Notes under the pieces: generated by a model
Seen by the model: the letters and a program-made list of their open reading frames with translations, nothing else
The model's database searches: none
What the model was told of the DNA's origin: nothing
Shown: piece after piece, positions 23,610-29,975 of the stretch
How positions within the stretch are numbered: position 1 is the first letter of the stretch
Layout of the letters: each line of letters opens with the position of its first letter
Virus record (IMG/VR): IMGVR_UViG_3300040811_001275
Location: 1-42,550 of that record
Length of the DNA stretch: 42,550 nt
DNA from: a virus
Strand: one strand, 5' to 3'
Made by a program: the position numbers and the translations under genes

Positions 23610-23869
23610 TAGATACTACCCCCATCAACTGTTGGTAATGAAAGTTCACCAGTAGATGAATTATAACTTAAATTTGATTCTCCAGTAGCAAGTGATATAG
23701 CACCTCTTGCCTTTGTGTTTGAAAAGTATTGATTTGTGGAACCTTCTGAAAGACTATCTGTGTCTAATTCTGATAATGCAGTTGCCTGTAGTTTACCTGA
23801 ACTATTGATAACCTCTGTAGAACCCACTGTCAATCCGTACTCTATAACAAATGTATTCTGTGTTGCCAT
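23609..23869 (-). CDS. small fibre-module protein
   Basis: The 86-residue protein begins FVIEYGLTVGSTEVINSSGK, the same N-terminal module as the 475-residue fibre protein that follows. It carries a DSLSEGSTNQYFSNTKAR segment typical of fibre shafts and ends SLPTVDGGSI. The last five residues belong to a DGG(S/T)(I/F) ending also found in the proteins at 26127 and 28585. It may be a fibre tip or connector. AGGA lies about 12 bases before the ATG. A late box is at 23911-23918, with a short hairpin (AAGTGT/ACACTT) close after it. Confidence 0.7.
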   Translation of the reverse strand: MATQNTFVIEYGLTVGSTEVINSSGKLQATALSELDTDSLSEGSTNQYFSNTKARGAISLATGESNLSYNSSTGELSLPTVDGGSI

Positions 23870-23910
23870 ATTTTGTGTGTCCTATACGTAAAAGTGTGGT
23901 TTAACACTTG

Positions 23911-23918
23911 TATTTATG
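23911..23918 (-). promoter_or_regulatory. late promoter (CATAAATA)
   Basis: CATAAATACAAGTG in the 66-base gap predicts +1 near 23905, inside the hairpin AAGTGT-TAAACC-ACACTT (about 23892-23909). It would drive the 86-residue and 475-residue fibre genes. Confidence 0.6.
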
Positions 23919-23935
23919 AGATTAGGATGTTTAAA

Positions 23936-24769
23936 CTAGACCCCAATTTCAATTTTTTTAAACTTTATTTCAGTAGAGTTTGTAGAAGCAGGTGTAATTC
24001 TTAATCTCACATCCCCACCACTGATATCAACACCAAAAGATACTAATTCACTCGTGGTTCCTGCAAGTACAGTACCGAATTGAGAGAAATATGCATTTGT
24101 ACCATCGTGTAGTACATGTATTTCAGTCATTTCGTAATCACCTGCAGTACTATCTGAAATTGATATAGTATATTTAACAGATCGATACGTTGAAGAAGAC
24201 CATGTATCTAAATTTGTTTCAGAGGTTGATGTAGTTGTTACACTACCTTCACTAAGTCCACTCCCTGCATCTTGAAATGTTAGTGTTCCACTACCATTGG
24301 TTGTAAGAACTTGTCCGTTTGTTCCGTCTGATGTGGGATATGCGATACTAGCACCAGTAATACTGTTTGTTACATTGAGTGTCGTTGCAGTTAAATCACC
24401 AACTTCTAGTGCTGCCTTTGCATATCCTGAACCTGTAGTGTCTACCGTTGTTCCTGGCTCGACTTCTAAACCATCAAAGAGTTTCCATGTGGAATCTGAT
24501 GCATCTCTGAATAGACCTGTATACTCACTTGCACCATCTGATAAACCATCATCATAGTTACCATATAAACCAATATCTATAATGTCACTAGAAGTGTTTG
24601 AGTTTGCAAGTTCTAATAAACTGTCTTCAACTGATGTGGTAGTAGAGTTAATGGTAATTGTCGTACCATTAACTGTTAAGTTTCCTGTAATTGTTGCGTT
24701 TCCATCAACACTCAAGTCACCGTTAGTTGCAAGTCCCAAGTCTGCAATAAGTTTATGTTTCGTTGCCAT
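23936..24769 (-). CDS. tail-fibre-like protein, 277 residues
   Basis: A fibre-type protein with a repetitive N-terminal shaft (NATITGNLTVNGTTITINST and SVEDSLLELANSN), a central FRDASDSTWKLFDGLEVEPG region, and a C-terminal module of about 85 residues containing EIHVLHDGTNAYFSQFGTVL and DVRLRITPAST. That module recurs in the two following proteins upstream (24849 and 25273). It is preceded by CTAAATA ending five bases before the ATG and lacks a Shine-Dalgarno, so its own transcript should be leaderless. A strong terminator (24808-24826) isolates it from the upstream unit. Confidence 0.8.
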   Translation of the reverse strand: MATKHKLIADLGLATNGDLSVDGNATITGNLTVNGTTITINSTTTSVEDSLLELANSNTSSDIIDIGLYGNYDDGLSDGASEYTGLFRDASDSTWKLFDGLEVEPGTTVDTTGSGYAKAALEVGDLTATTLNVTNSITGASIAYPTSDGTNGQVLTTNGSGTLTFQDAGSGLSEGSVTTTSTSETNLDTWSSSTYRSVKYTISISDSTAGDYEMTEIHVLHDGTNAYFSQFGTVLAGTTSELVSFGVDISGGDVRLRITPASTNSTEIKFKKIEIGV

Positions 24770-24774
24770 AATAC

Positions 24775-24781
24775 TATTTAG
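24775..24781 (-). promoter_or_regulatory. late promoter (CTAAATA) abutting a start codon
   Basis: CTAAATA, then GTATT, then ATG at 24769. Predicted +1 is the A of the ATG. The string TAAATAGTATTATGGC is also present at the 29140 start. Confidence 0.65.
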
Positions 24782-24800
24782 TCATTTTCACCGTGCATAT

Positions 24801-24826
24801 AAAAGAAGGGGGACATAAAGTCCCCC
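24801..24826 (-). terminator. intrinsic terminator after the 136-residue fibre gene
   Basis: GGGGGAC, loop TTTAT, GTCCCCC (stem 24808-24826), followed on the minus strand by TTCTTTTATA. The 7-bp GC-rich stem and T-rich tail make a good intrinsic terminator 23 bases after the stop. Confidence 0.85.
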
Positions 24827-24848
24827 ATCTAGATTGCATTTTTTGATT

Positions 24849-25259
24849 TTATGCTTCGACTACTGTTCTATCGAATTTAATCACTGTAGAACTTGTAGAT
24901 GCAGGTGTCACGAGCAGTCTTACGTCTGTTCCTGAAATATCTGCATCAAAGGTTGCTAACGAATGTGATTTAAGTGTGCCATATTGTGTCATTGTTACAC
25001 TACTTCCATCGTGAACTAACACGATTTCAGTTGAGTGATACTTTGAACCTTCAGACATTGCAACGATATATCGTGCAGCTCTGTAATCTGATTTTGGGAT
25101 AGTATCAAGAGCAAATTCATCAGTAGAGGTTTTTGTTGCATTACCCCTCTTTTTGTTTTTGTCTTGAGTTACCTTATCAGTTACAATTTCGTCTGTATCA
25201 GCATCATATCGAAGGTGTCTAATCAATTCTGCAATTTCAAATGCTTTTGTCTTTGCCAT
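24849..25259 (-). CDS. fibre-associated protein with shared C-terminal module
   Basis: The 136-residue protein has a charged N-terminal segment (FEIAELIRHLRYDADTDEIV, then a Lys-rich linker) and a C-terminal module of about 80 residues (YIVAMSEGSKYHSTEIVLVH, then DVRLLVTPASTSSTVIKFDR) also present in its two neighbours. The module looks like a beta-sandwich that could bind a fibre or a receptor; that is inference. AGGAGG, a near-ideal Shine-Dalgarno, precedes the ATG. A terminator follows the gene. Confidence 0.75.
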   Translation of the reverse strand: MAKTKAFEIAELIRHLRYDADTDEIVTDKVTQDKNKKRGNATKTSTDEFALDTIPKSDYRAARYIVAMSEGSKYHSTEIVLVHDGSSVTMTQYGTLKSHSLATFDADISGTDVRLLVTPASTSSTVIKFDRTVVEA

Positions 25260-25272
25260 TATTCATCTCCTC

Positions 25273-26097
25273 CTATGAGTGCCTAATTTGGAAAGTATCC
25301 ACTGTAGTACTAGTGTTTGCAGGTGTAATGAGAAGTCTCATGTTACCTGAGTCCACATCTGAACTAAGTGAAAACAATGATGATGATGAATACACGTCAC
25401 CGTATTGGATGAAATATGCATTCGTACCATCGTTAATCAACAACACTTCTGCAGCATGTGTTCCTGCAGAGGCGTGGGTTGCATTTATAACATACTTAAT
25501 CGCTTTGTTTGCGACTCCATTGGATGATAATACTTGGTCAGCAGTTGTTGCACTGAAAGTGTTAGACGTATAAAAACCTTGCACAAGATTTTGTGTGTCG
25601 GTTATTGCAACGACTTCAACTGTATCACCACTTACAGCATTTTCTGCAAGGGTTATTACGGTTGATGAAGTTGTAGTATAGTCTGAACCACTTATTAACT
25701 TAACACCATTAATAAAAACTTGTTCAGAACCTACTTGGTACTGAAGTGTGTTTGAATTATCATCTGCACCACTGATACCTGTACCAGTAGATGTGATTGA
25801 ATAGGTGAAAGTTTCAATTCCTGATGAAGGAAGTGCAGTGAAACTTAACTGTCCTGAACCATCAGTTGTTAATGCTTCGTTAGAGTTACCATCACTTGTT
25901 GGAAAAGAGTACGCATCGTTAACAGTAAGAGTTGCAGGATTTGAACCAACTTCTACTATAGAAGCTACTCCATTATCTGCCTCAGTATAGACTCTACCAT
26001 GATATGTATTAATCGCTAATTCACCGAGTGATAAATCACCAGTGGTCGGCGAAGAACCTTGAGTCGAACTTCTCTTGAATTGAATTACTGTTGCCAT
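25273..26097 (-). CDS. tail-fibre-like protein with Mtd-type N-terminus
   Basis: The 274-residue product opens with VIQFKRSSTQGSSPTTGDLS followed by LGELAINTYHGRVYTEAD, the short N-terminal domain seen in many phage fibres and in the major tropism determinant family. A middle segment (QVGSEQVFINGVKLISGSDY) is typical of marine phage fibres. The C-terminus (EVLLINDGTNAYFIQYGDVY and NMRLLITPANTSTTVDTFQI) is the module shared with the two genes after it. GGAG lies before the ATG, and the gene sits 29 bases after the 471-residue fibre gene with the same N-terminus. Confidence 0.8.
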   Translation of the reverse strand: MATVIQFKRSSTQGSSPTTGDLSLGELAINTYHGRVYTEADNGVASIVEVGSNPATLTVNDAYSFPTSDGNSNEALTTDGSGQLSFTALPSSGIETFTYSITSTGTGISGADDNSNTLQYQVGSEQVFINGVKLISGSDYTTTSSTVITLAENAVSGDTVEVVAITDTQNLVQGFYTSNTFSATTADQVLSSNGVANKAIKYVINATHASAGTHAAEVLLINDGTNAYFIQYGDVYSSSSLFSLSSDVDSGNMRLLITPANTSTTVDTFQIRHS

Positions 26098-26126
26098 TTG
26101 CTACTCCTATAAACGATTAATTATTG

Positions 26127-27542
26127 TTAGAATGAACCACCGTCTATGTTGGAGATAGAAACTTCACCAGCACCAGTTACTGAGAACTCTGAAGATGCAA
26201 ATGATGCCACACCAACTTGTGATGTAGAAGCAAGGGCATTTTCAATAGTTATAGAACCGTCTGCATTGGTGATTGTTACACCATTAGAGCCTGCAGTTAG
26301 AGCTGCAAGTTCCATGTCTCCGTTAGAACCGTTACCAATTAATAATTGACCTGCAGTTGGAGCTGCACCATCGACTAAAGTAATTGAACCTGATAATGCA
26401 AGACCTGTTGCTTCTAATCCACCAAATACTGCATCCATTGCTGTACCTGTGAATACTGAAGAACTGTCTGTTGCATCATGTAATGCTACGAACTTCTCAT
26501 TAGATTCGTCCATACCGAAGAAACCTACTTTAGCAGATCCATCGTTATATTTGAATTTAATACCTCTATCGAGGTTGTCGTCTGCAGAATCGTCACCAAT
26601 TTCAAATACAGGGTCTGCAATTGATACTGTTGTTGAGTCTACAGTTGTTGTTGTTCCTGAAACTGTTAAGTTTCCTGAAACTGTTAAGTTATTTCCAACT
26701 GTTACGTCATCAGGTAAACCGATTGTGATTGTTGTACCTGAAGCAGATGTTTCAATCTCATTAGATGTACCAGCAATCGTTAATGATTGTGAATCTAAAT
26801 CAACTGCACCTGTTCCTGAATCACCAGCAACGTCTAAGTCTTGTGCTGTTACTTGTGAATCAACATATGCTTTAACAGATTGTTGTGAAGGAACTTTGAC
26901 ATCTGAATCAGAAGACATATCATCTTCGTCAACTAAGAAGTCAATCATACCGACTTCAACTACACCACTACCGATTGTTACAGCACCTGATGAATCCATA
27001 GTAACGTCACCACTTAATGATACGTTATCAAATGAATCACTACCGTCATGAACAAGAATTTGTCCTGATGATGGAGCAGAGATATCTGAGTCAGTTGCAC
27101 CTGCAAGTGTTGATGTTGTTGAAAGGAAAGATAGGTTACCTGAACCGTCTGTTCCTAATACTTGGTTTGCACTACCATCTGATGCTGGAAGTACAAAAGT
27201 TAAGTCTGAAGCGACTGAGTCTGGCGACTTAAGTGCAACGAAGTTAGAACCATTGTCTGAATCTTCGTATAACTTTACAGAACCACCTGATGTTGAACCG
27301 TTACCGACTTTGAAGTCTGCTGGTGTAGCAGATGAACCATCAATAATATCGGTATAGAACTTACCACCAATCGCATGGATTAATGGAGTACTATTGTCGG
27401 AGTCAACTGATTCTATGAAAAGTTTTGCACCAGCACCACTGTTACTTCTGTCCTGAATATACGCCAATTCTCCTTCTGAAAGGTCTGACGTAGTAGGTGC
27501 AGAAACCCCAGTACTTCTTTTAATTTGAATTACTGTTGCCAT
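26127..27542 (-). CDS. large tail-fibre-like protein with Mtd-type N-terminus
   Basis: The 471-residue protein begins VIQIKRSTGVSAPTTSDLSE, then GELAYIQDRSN, the same type of N-terminal domain as its neighbour. The body is Ser/Thr/Asp/Gly-rich beta structure with SPDSVASDLTFVLPASDGSA, NQVLGTDGSGNLSFLST, VKAYVDSQVTAQDLDVAGDS and SGTTTTVDSTTVSIADPVFE, all standard marine fibre modules. It ends SISNIDGGSF, a C-terminal motif shared with two small fibre proteins. It follows a 144-base leader with a late promoter at 27673-27680 and has AGGAG before the ATG. Confidence 0.83.
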   Translation of the reverse strand: MATVIQIKRSTGVSAPTTSDLSEGELAYIQDRSNSGAGAKLFIESVDSDNSTPLIHAIGGKFYTDIIDGSSATPADFKVGNGSTSGGSVKLYEDSDNGSNFVALKSPDSVASDLTFVLPASDGSANQVLGTDGSGNLSFLSTTSTLAGATDSDISAPSSGQILVHDGSDSFDNVSLSGDVTMDSSGAVTIGSGVVEVGMIDFLVDEDDMSSDSDVKVPSQQSVKAYVDSQVTAQDLDVAGDSGTGAVDLDSQSLTIAGTSNEIETSASGTTITIGLPDDVTVGNNLTVSGNLTVSGTTTTVDSTTVSIADPVFEIGDDSADDNLDRGIKFKYNDGSAKVGFFGMDESNEKFVALHDATDSSSVFTGTAMDAVFGGLEATGLALSGSITLVDGAAPTAGQLLIGNGSNGDMELAALTAGSNGVTITNADGSITIENALASTSQVGVASFASSEFSVTGAGEVSISNIDGGSF

Positions 27543-27686
27543 TTTTTTCTCCTAAAATGTATTTAATTTAAATAAGCTTATTCTAGTTCACATATCCCTA
27601 GAAGACCATTATATACCTGTCCACTCACCATGTGGGTCGTGTCTCACTGAATGACACCTTGATTTGTACTAGTATTTATAACATCT
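27543..27686 (-). promoter_or_regulatory. 144-base leader of the 471-residue fibre gene
   Basis: This is the longest gap in the window. On the minus strand it holds a late box, TATAAATA (27673-27680), 117 bases of leader and an AGGAG before the fibre ATG. The leader contains GTGTC/GACAC, a 12-base palindrome AATAAGCTTATT (27571-27582), and two tiny open frames: a GTG frame at 27609-27647 (12 codons, reading RHDPHGEWTGI after the start) and an ATG frame of 17 codons just after it. Whether either is translated cannot be told from sequence. Confidence 0.5.
27673..27680 (-). promoter_or_regulatory. late promoter (TATAAATA)
   Basis: A perfect TATAAATA, seven bases after the stop of the amidinotransferase gene, predicts +1 near 27667. 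Confidence 0.75.
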
Positions 27687-28568
27687 TTAACCTCTAACGA
27701 GGTCTAAAGTGCAACAATGTAACCCACCTGATAACTCACGTGTATACTTTAAGGGTACAGGGATACAATTAAATCCTTTCTTATCTAATTTACCCATCAA
27801 TTTTACTTGACTTTCATTCACAAAAAGTGTATTATGATTAAGAGATAGAGTGTTCATGCCAATCATTTTTCCTGCTATCTTGTCTTCAATGATAGGTCTC
27901 TCCTCTATGATATCCTCATCATGTATCCAAATAATATCCCAATCTTTAAAAAATACTGGTACATTGTCTTTGTTGACTCTGTTAGCATTAATCATAACTG
28001 TACCCTCTGATATGGGAACAATAGTTGTGTCTATGTGTGATATGTTATCTCTTAGAGAAATGTAATCAATGGTTTTATTGGGAAATTGTTTTTCTAACCA
28101 CAATCTTCCATATCGATTTGCAGTTTCATTTGTTGCAATGAGAAGATTATCTCCCAGTCTACAGATATTTGCACCATCAAAAATGATATCAAATTCTGAA
28201 TTCCAAGAAGGTTTGGGGCCTGATATCCATGTGTATCCTTCAGACCATTTTTCAAAAAATATTTTTTTAAGTGTAGATAGATTTCCGTACTCTTTTTCAT
28301 ATCGCATAGACCCTTCAACTATAACATCATCTATGACGACAGCACAATCCCTAACATTATAACACATTCCATTAGGTCTGTAAACCTTTACATTATTAGA
28401 TTCTAGAATATTAACAAATTTGTTAAGTCCTTCTTCTGCCTCAACAAATATATCGTATATGAATTCAGTAGTATGATACTCTGAATAATTGTCTTGTTTT
28501 TGAAATCCTTTGAGTGTCCCTACAACAATCTCACGTAGTGGAGACCACTCGTCACGTGAACATAACAT
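27687..28568 (-). CDS. amidinotransferase (glycine amidinotransferase-like)
   Basis: The 293-residue product belongs to the guanidino-group-modifying superfamily and most resembles arginine:glycine amidinotransferase. The N-terminus SRDEWSPLREIVVGT is the family opening. The catalytic set can be followed: R73-D74 in NVRDCAVVIDD, D131 in FDGANICRLGDNLL, H178 in SHIDTTIVPI, and C285 in GGLHCCTLDL, matching the positions of Asp170, Asp254, His303 and Cys407 of the human enzyme. It would move an amidino group from arginine to an amine acceptor, or hydrolyse it; the acceptor is unknown. It is shorter than cellular enzymes of about 390-420 residues. It sits between fibre genes, which is unusual. 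No Shine-Dalgarno precedes the ATG. Confidence 0.85.
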   Translation of the reverse strand: MLCSRDEWSPLREIVVGTLKGFQKQDNYSEYHTTEFIYDIFVEAEEGLNKFVNILESNNVKVYRPNGMCYNVRDCAVVIDDVIVEGSMRYEKEYGNLSTLKKIFFEKWSEGYTWISGPKPSWNSEFDIIFDGANICRLGDNLLIATNETANRYGRLWLEKQFPNKTIDYISLRDNISHIDTTIVPISEGTVMINANRVNKDNVPVFFKDWDIIWIHDEDIIEERPIIEDKIAGKMIGMNTLSLNHNTLFVNESQVKLMGKLDKKGFNCIPVPLKYTRELSGGLHCCTLDLVRG

Positions 28569-28584
28569 AAATTTTTTAAATTAT

Positions 28585-28803
28585 CTAAAAAGTTCCACCA
28601 TCTAAAACATTAGAGGTTTCCCACTTGTCTGTAGCAGCGTTATACTTCAATACACCTTCATCCGTTTCAATTACGTTAACATCTGCAAGTTCGTTAATAG
28701 ATTTTGCAGACAAGTTTACATTAGTTGATGAGTTACCAACTGCAACCTGTTTTGCACGAATTGTATTGTTTGTTAATACTCTTGCTTTGATATTTCCTGC
28801 CAT
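28585..28803 (-). CDS. small fibre-module protein
   Basis: The 72-residue protein begins AGNIKARVLTNNTIRAKQVA and has a central SAKSINELADVNVIETDEGV followed by LKYNAATDKWET, a segment common in marine phage fibre shafts. It ends NVLDGGTF, the third copy of the DGG(S/T)(I/F) C-terminal motif. A GAGG Shine-Dalgarno lies about nine bases before the ATG. It follows the Ig-like gene by four bases and precedes the amidinotransferase by 16, so the three share a transcript. Confidence 0.7.
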   Translation of the reverse strand: MAGNIKARVLTNNTIRAKQVAVGNSSTNVNLSAKSINELADVNVIETDEGVLKYNAATDKWETSNVLDGGTF

Positions 28804-28807
28804 CTTA

Positions 28808-29140
28808 TTACCTCGTTACGCCTGGTGTGACAATTGCTTGTCCTTCTATCACTCGTGTTTTCTGCCCATCACCACTAGTAATATTTAGGTCATATACGTA
28901 TCTTCCACCTTCGAGTCCTGCAGTTGCAGTATCGGTTAACGAGATAGTCACCTGTCCTGCTAATTCTGCAATAGACGTATCAAAGGTTGCAGCAACTGTA
29001 GAGGAGGTGTAAGTTCTTCTCATTTGTGCAGTTGCAGTGTAACCACTTAATTCTAAAATTTCCCCTGCAGAATCTGTAACATCTACAGTAACTGAAAAGT
29101 CTGTACCTTGGTCTATGTATATGTTTGCAATTATCGCCAT
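28808..29140 (-). CDS. Ig-like/beta-sandwich virion protein
   Basis: The 110-residue protein starts AIIANIYIDQGTDFSVTVDV and continues with LELSGYTATAQMRRTYTSST, VTISLTDTATAGLEGGRYVY and a final RVIEGQAIVTPGVTR. This is a recurrent phage structural domain with an Ig-like strand pattern, often found beside fibre and baseplate genes; its function is not established to my knowledge. The late box TATAAATA ends five bases before the ATG, with no Shine-Dalgarno, so its primary transcript should be leaderless. Confidence 0.75.
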   Translation of the reverse strand: MAIIANIYIDQGTDFSVTVDVTDSAGEILELSGYTATAQMRRTYTSSTVAATFDTSIAELAGQVTISLTDTATAGLEGGRYVYDLNITSGDGQKTRVIEGQAIVTPGVTR

Positions 29141-29145
29141 AATAC

Positions 29146-29153
29146 TATTTATA
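29146..29153 (-). promoter_or_regulatory. late promoter (TATAAATA) abutting a start codon
   Basis: TATAAATA, then GTATT, then ATG at 29140. Predicted +1 is the A of the ATG. The box overlaps the last codons and stop of repeat protein C. Confidence 0.75.
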
Positions 29154-29964
29154 CACTCGTGTTACTTGGATTCTTAGAGAATCTTGCAGTAGGAACTGAC
29201 TGGTGAATTTTTTCTAATGTTCCACTATCGTTTACATATACTTCATCAAGTTTTCTAAGTGTTCCACTATCATTCACAAAAACACCTTTAACCTTTGCAA
29301 CTGGCCCAACGGTTCTTGTAGTTGGGTAGGATACTTGATAGGTAAATGGTGACCTTATAGTATAAGGAATCTGATATGCAACTTGATAGGTAAATGGTGT
29401 TTGTCTATTTGCAATATACGGACTTTGTGCATTTACAGGGTTTCTATATGTAGAAGGTGACCTATGTTGATAGGTAAACGGATTCCTTGCATTTGCAATG
29501 TAAGGATATGCCTGTTGTGCAGACCTAATATTTGGTTCCTGTGCATTTGCAATGTATGGATAAGGTTGTTGAGCATTTGCAATGTACGGATAAGGTTGTT
29601 GATTGTTATACGTGAAAGGTGTTCTACCTTGTCTAGCATACGTTGCAGGTTGTCTGTTACTATAGGTAAATGGTGTTTGACCTTGACGTGCATAGGTAAC
29701 AGGTTGTCTATGTTGGTACGTAAACGGTTGTCTATTATTATAAGTAAACGGTTGTCTATGTTGATAGGTGAAAGGTGTTTGACCTTGACGTGCATAGGTT
29801 ACAGGTTGTCTTGCATTAGCAATATATGGACTTTGTGCATTCGCAATATAAGGATAAGGTTGTTGGGCACTAGCAATATAAGGCGTTCTACCCTGCAATG
29901 CATAAGGTTGTTGACCCTGTGCAATGTATGGATACGGTTGTTGTGTAGTTTGTAACTCTGCCAT
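29149..29964 (-). CDS. Pro/Tyr/Gln/Arg repeat protein C with VNDSGTL tail
   Basis: The 271-residue protein is repetitive from about residue 6 to 215 (PYIANAQ, PFTYQHRQ, PVTYARQGQT, PATYARQGRT, PNIRSAQQ), again with even proline spacing. The last 55 residues carry two copies of a V-(F/Y)-VNDSGTL motif (GVFVNDSGTLRKLDEVYVND) like the N-terminal motif of protein B. Segments of its DNA are identical to repeat protein A nine kilobases away. AAGG lies before the ATG, 12 bases after the stop of protein D, so C and D are co-expressed. Confidence 0.72.
   Translation of the reverse strand: MAELQTTQQPYPYIAQGQQPYALQGRTPYIASAQQPYPYIANAQSPYIANARQPVTYARQGQTPFTYQHRQPFTYNNRQPFTYQHRQPVTYARQGQTPFTYSNRQPATYARQGRTPFTYNNQQPYPYIANAQQPYPYIANAQEPNIRSAQQAYPYIANARNPFTYQHRSPSTYRNPVNAQSPYIANRQTPFTYQVAYQIPYTIRSPFTYQVSYPTTRTVGPVAKVKGVFVNDSGTLRKLDEVYVNDSGTLEKIHQSVPTARFSKNPSNTSV
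29322..29949 (-). repeat. in-frame repeat array of protein C
   Basis: Units of 18, 24 and 30 bases encode the PFTY, PVTY, PYIANAQ and PNIRSAQ variants. A 50-base block at 29747-29796 is identical to 20412-20461. Confidence 0.85.
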
Positions 29965-29975
29965 TAATATTTACC

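Noticed and set aside
26449-27051. 200-codon plus-strand open frame
   Set aside because: It is antisense to a Ser/Thr-rich fibre gene with good family signatures and has no promoter or Shine-Dalgarno support.
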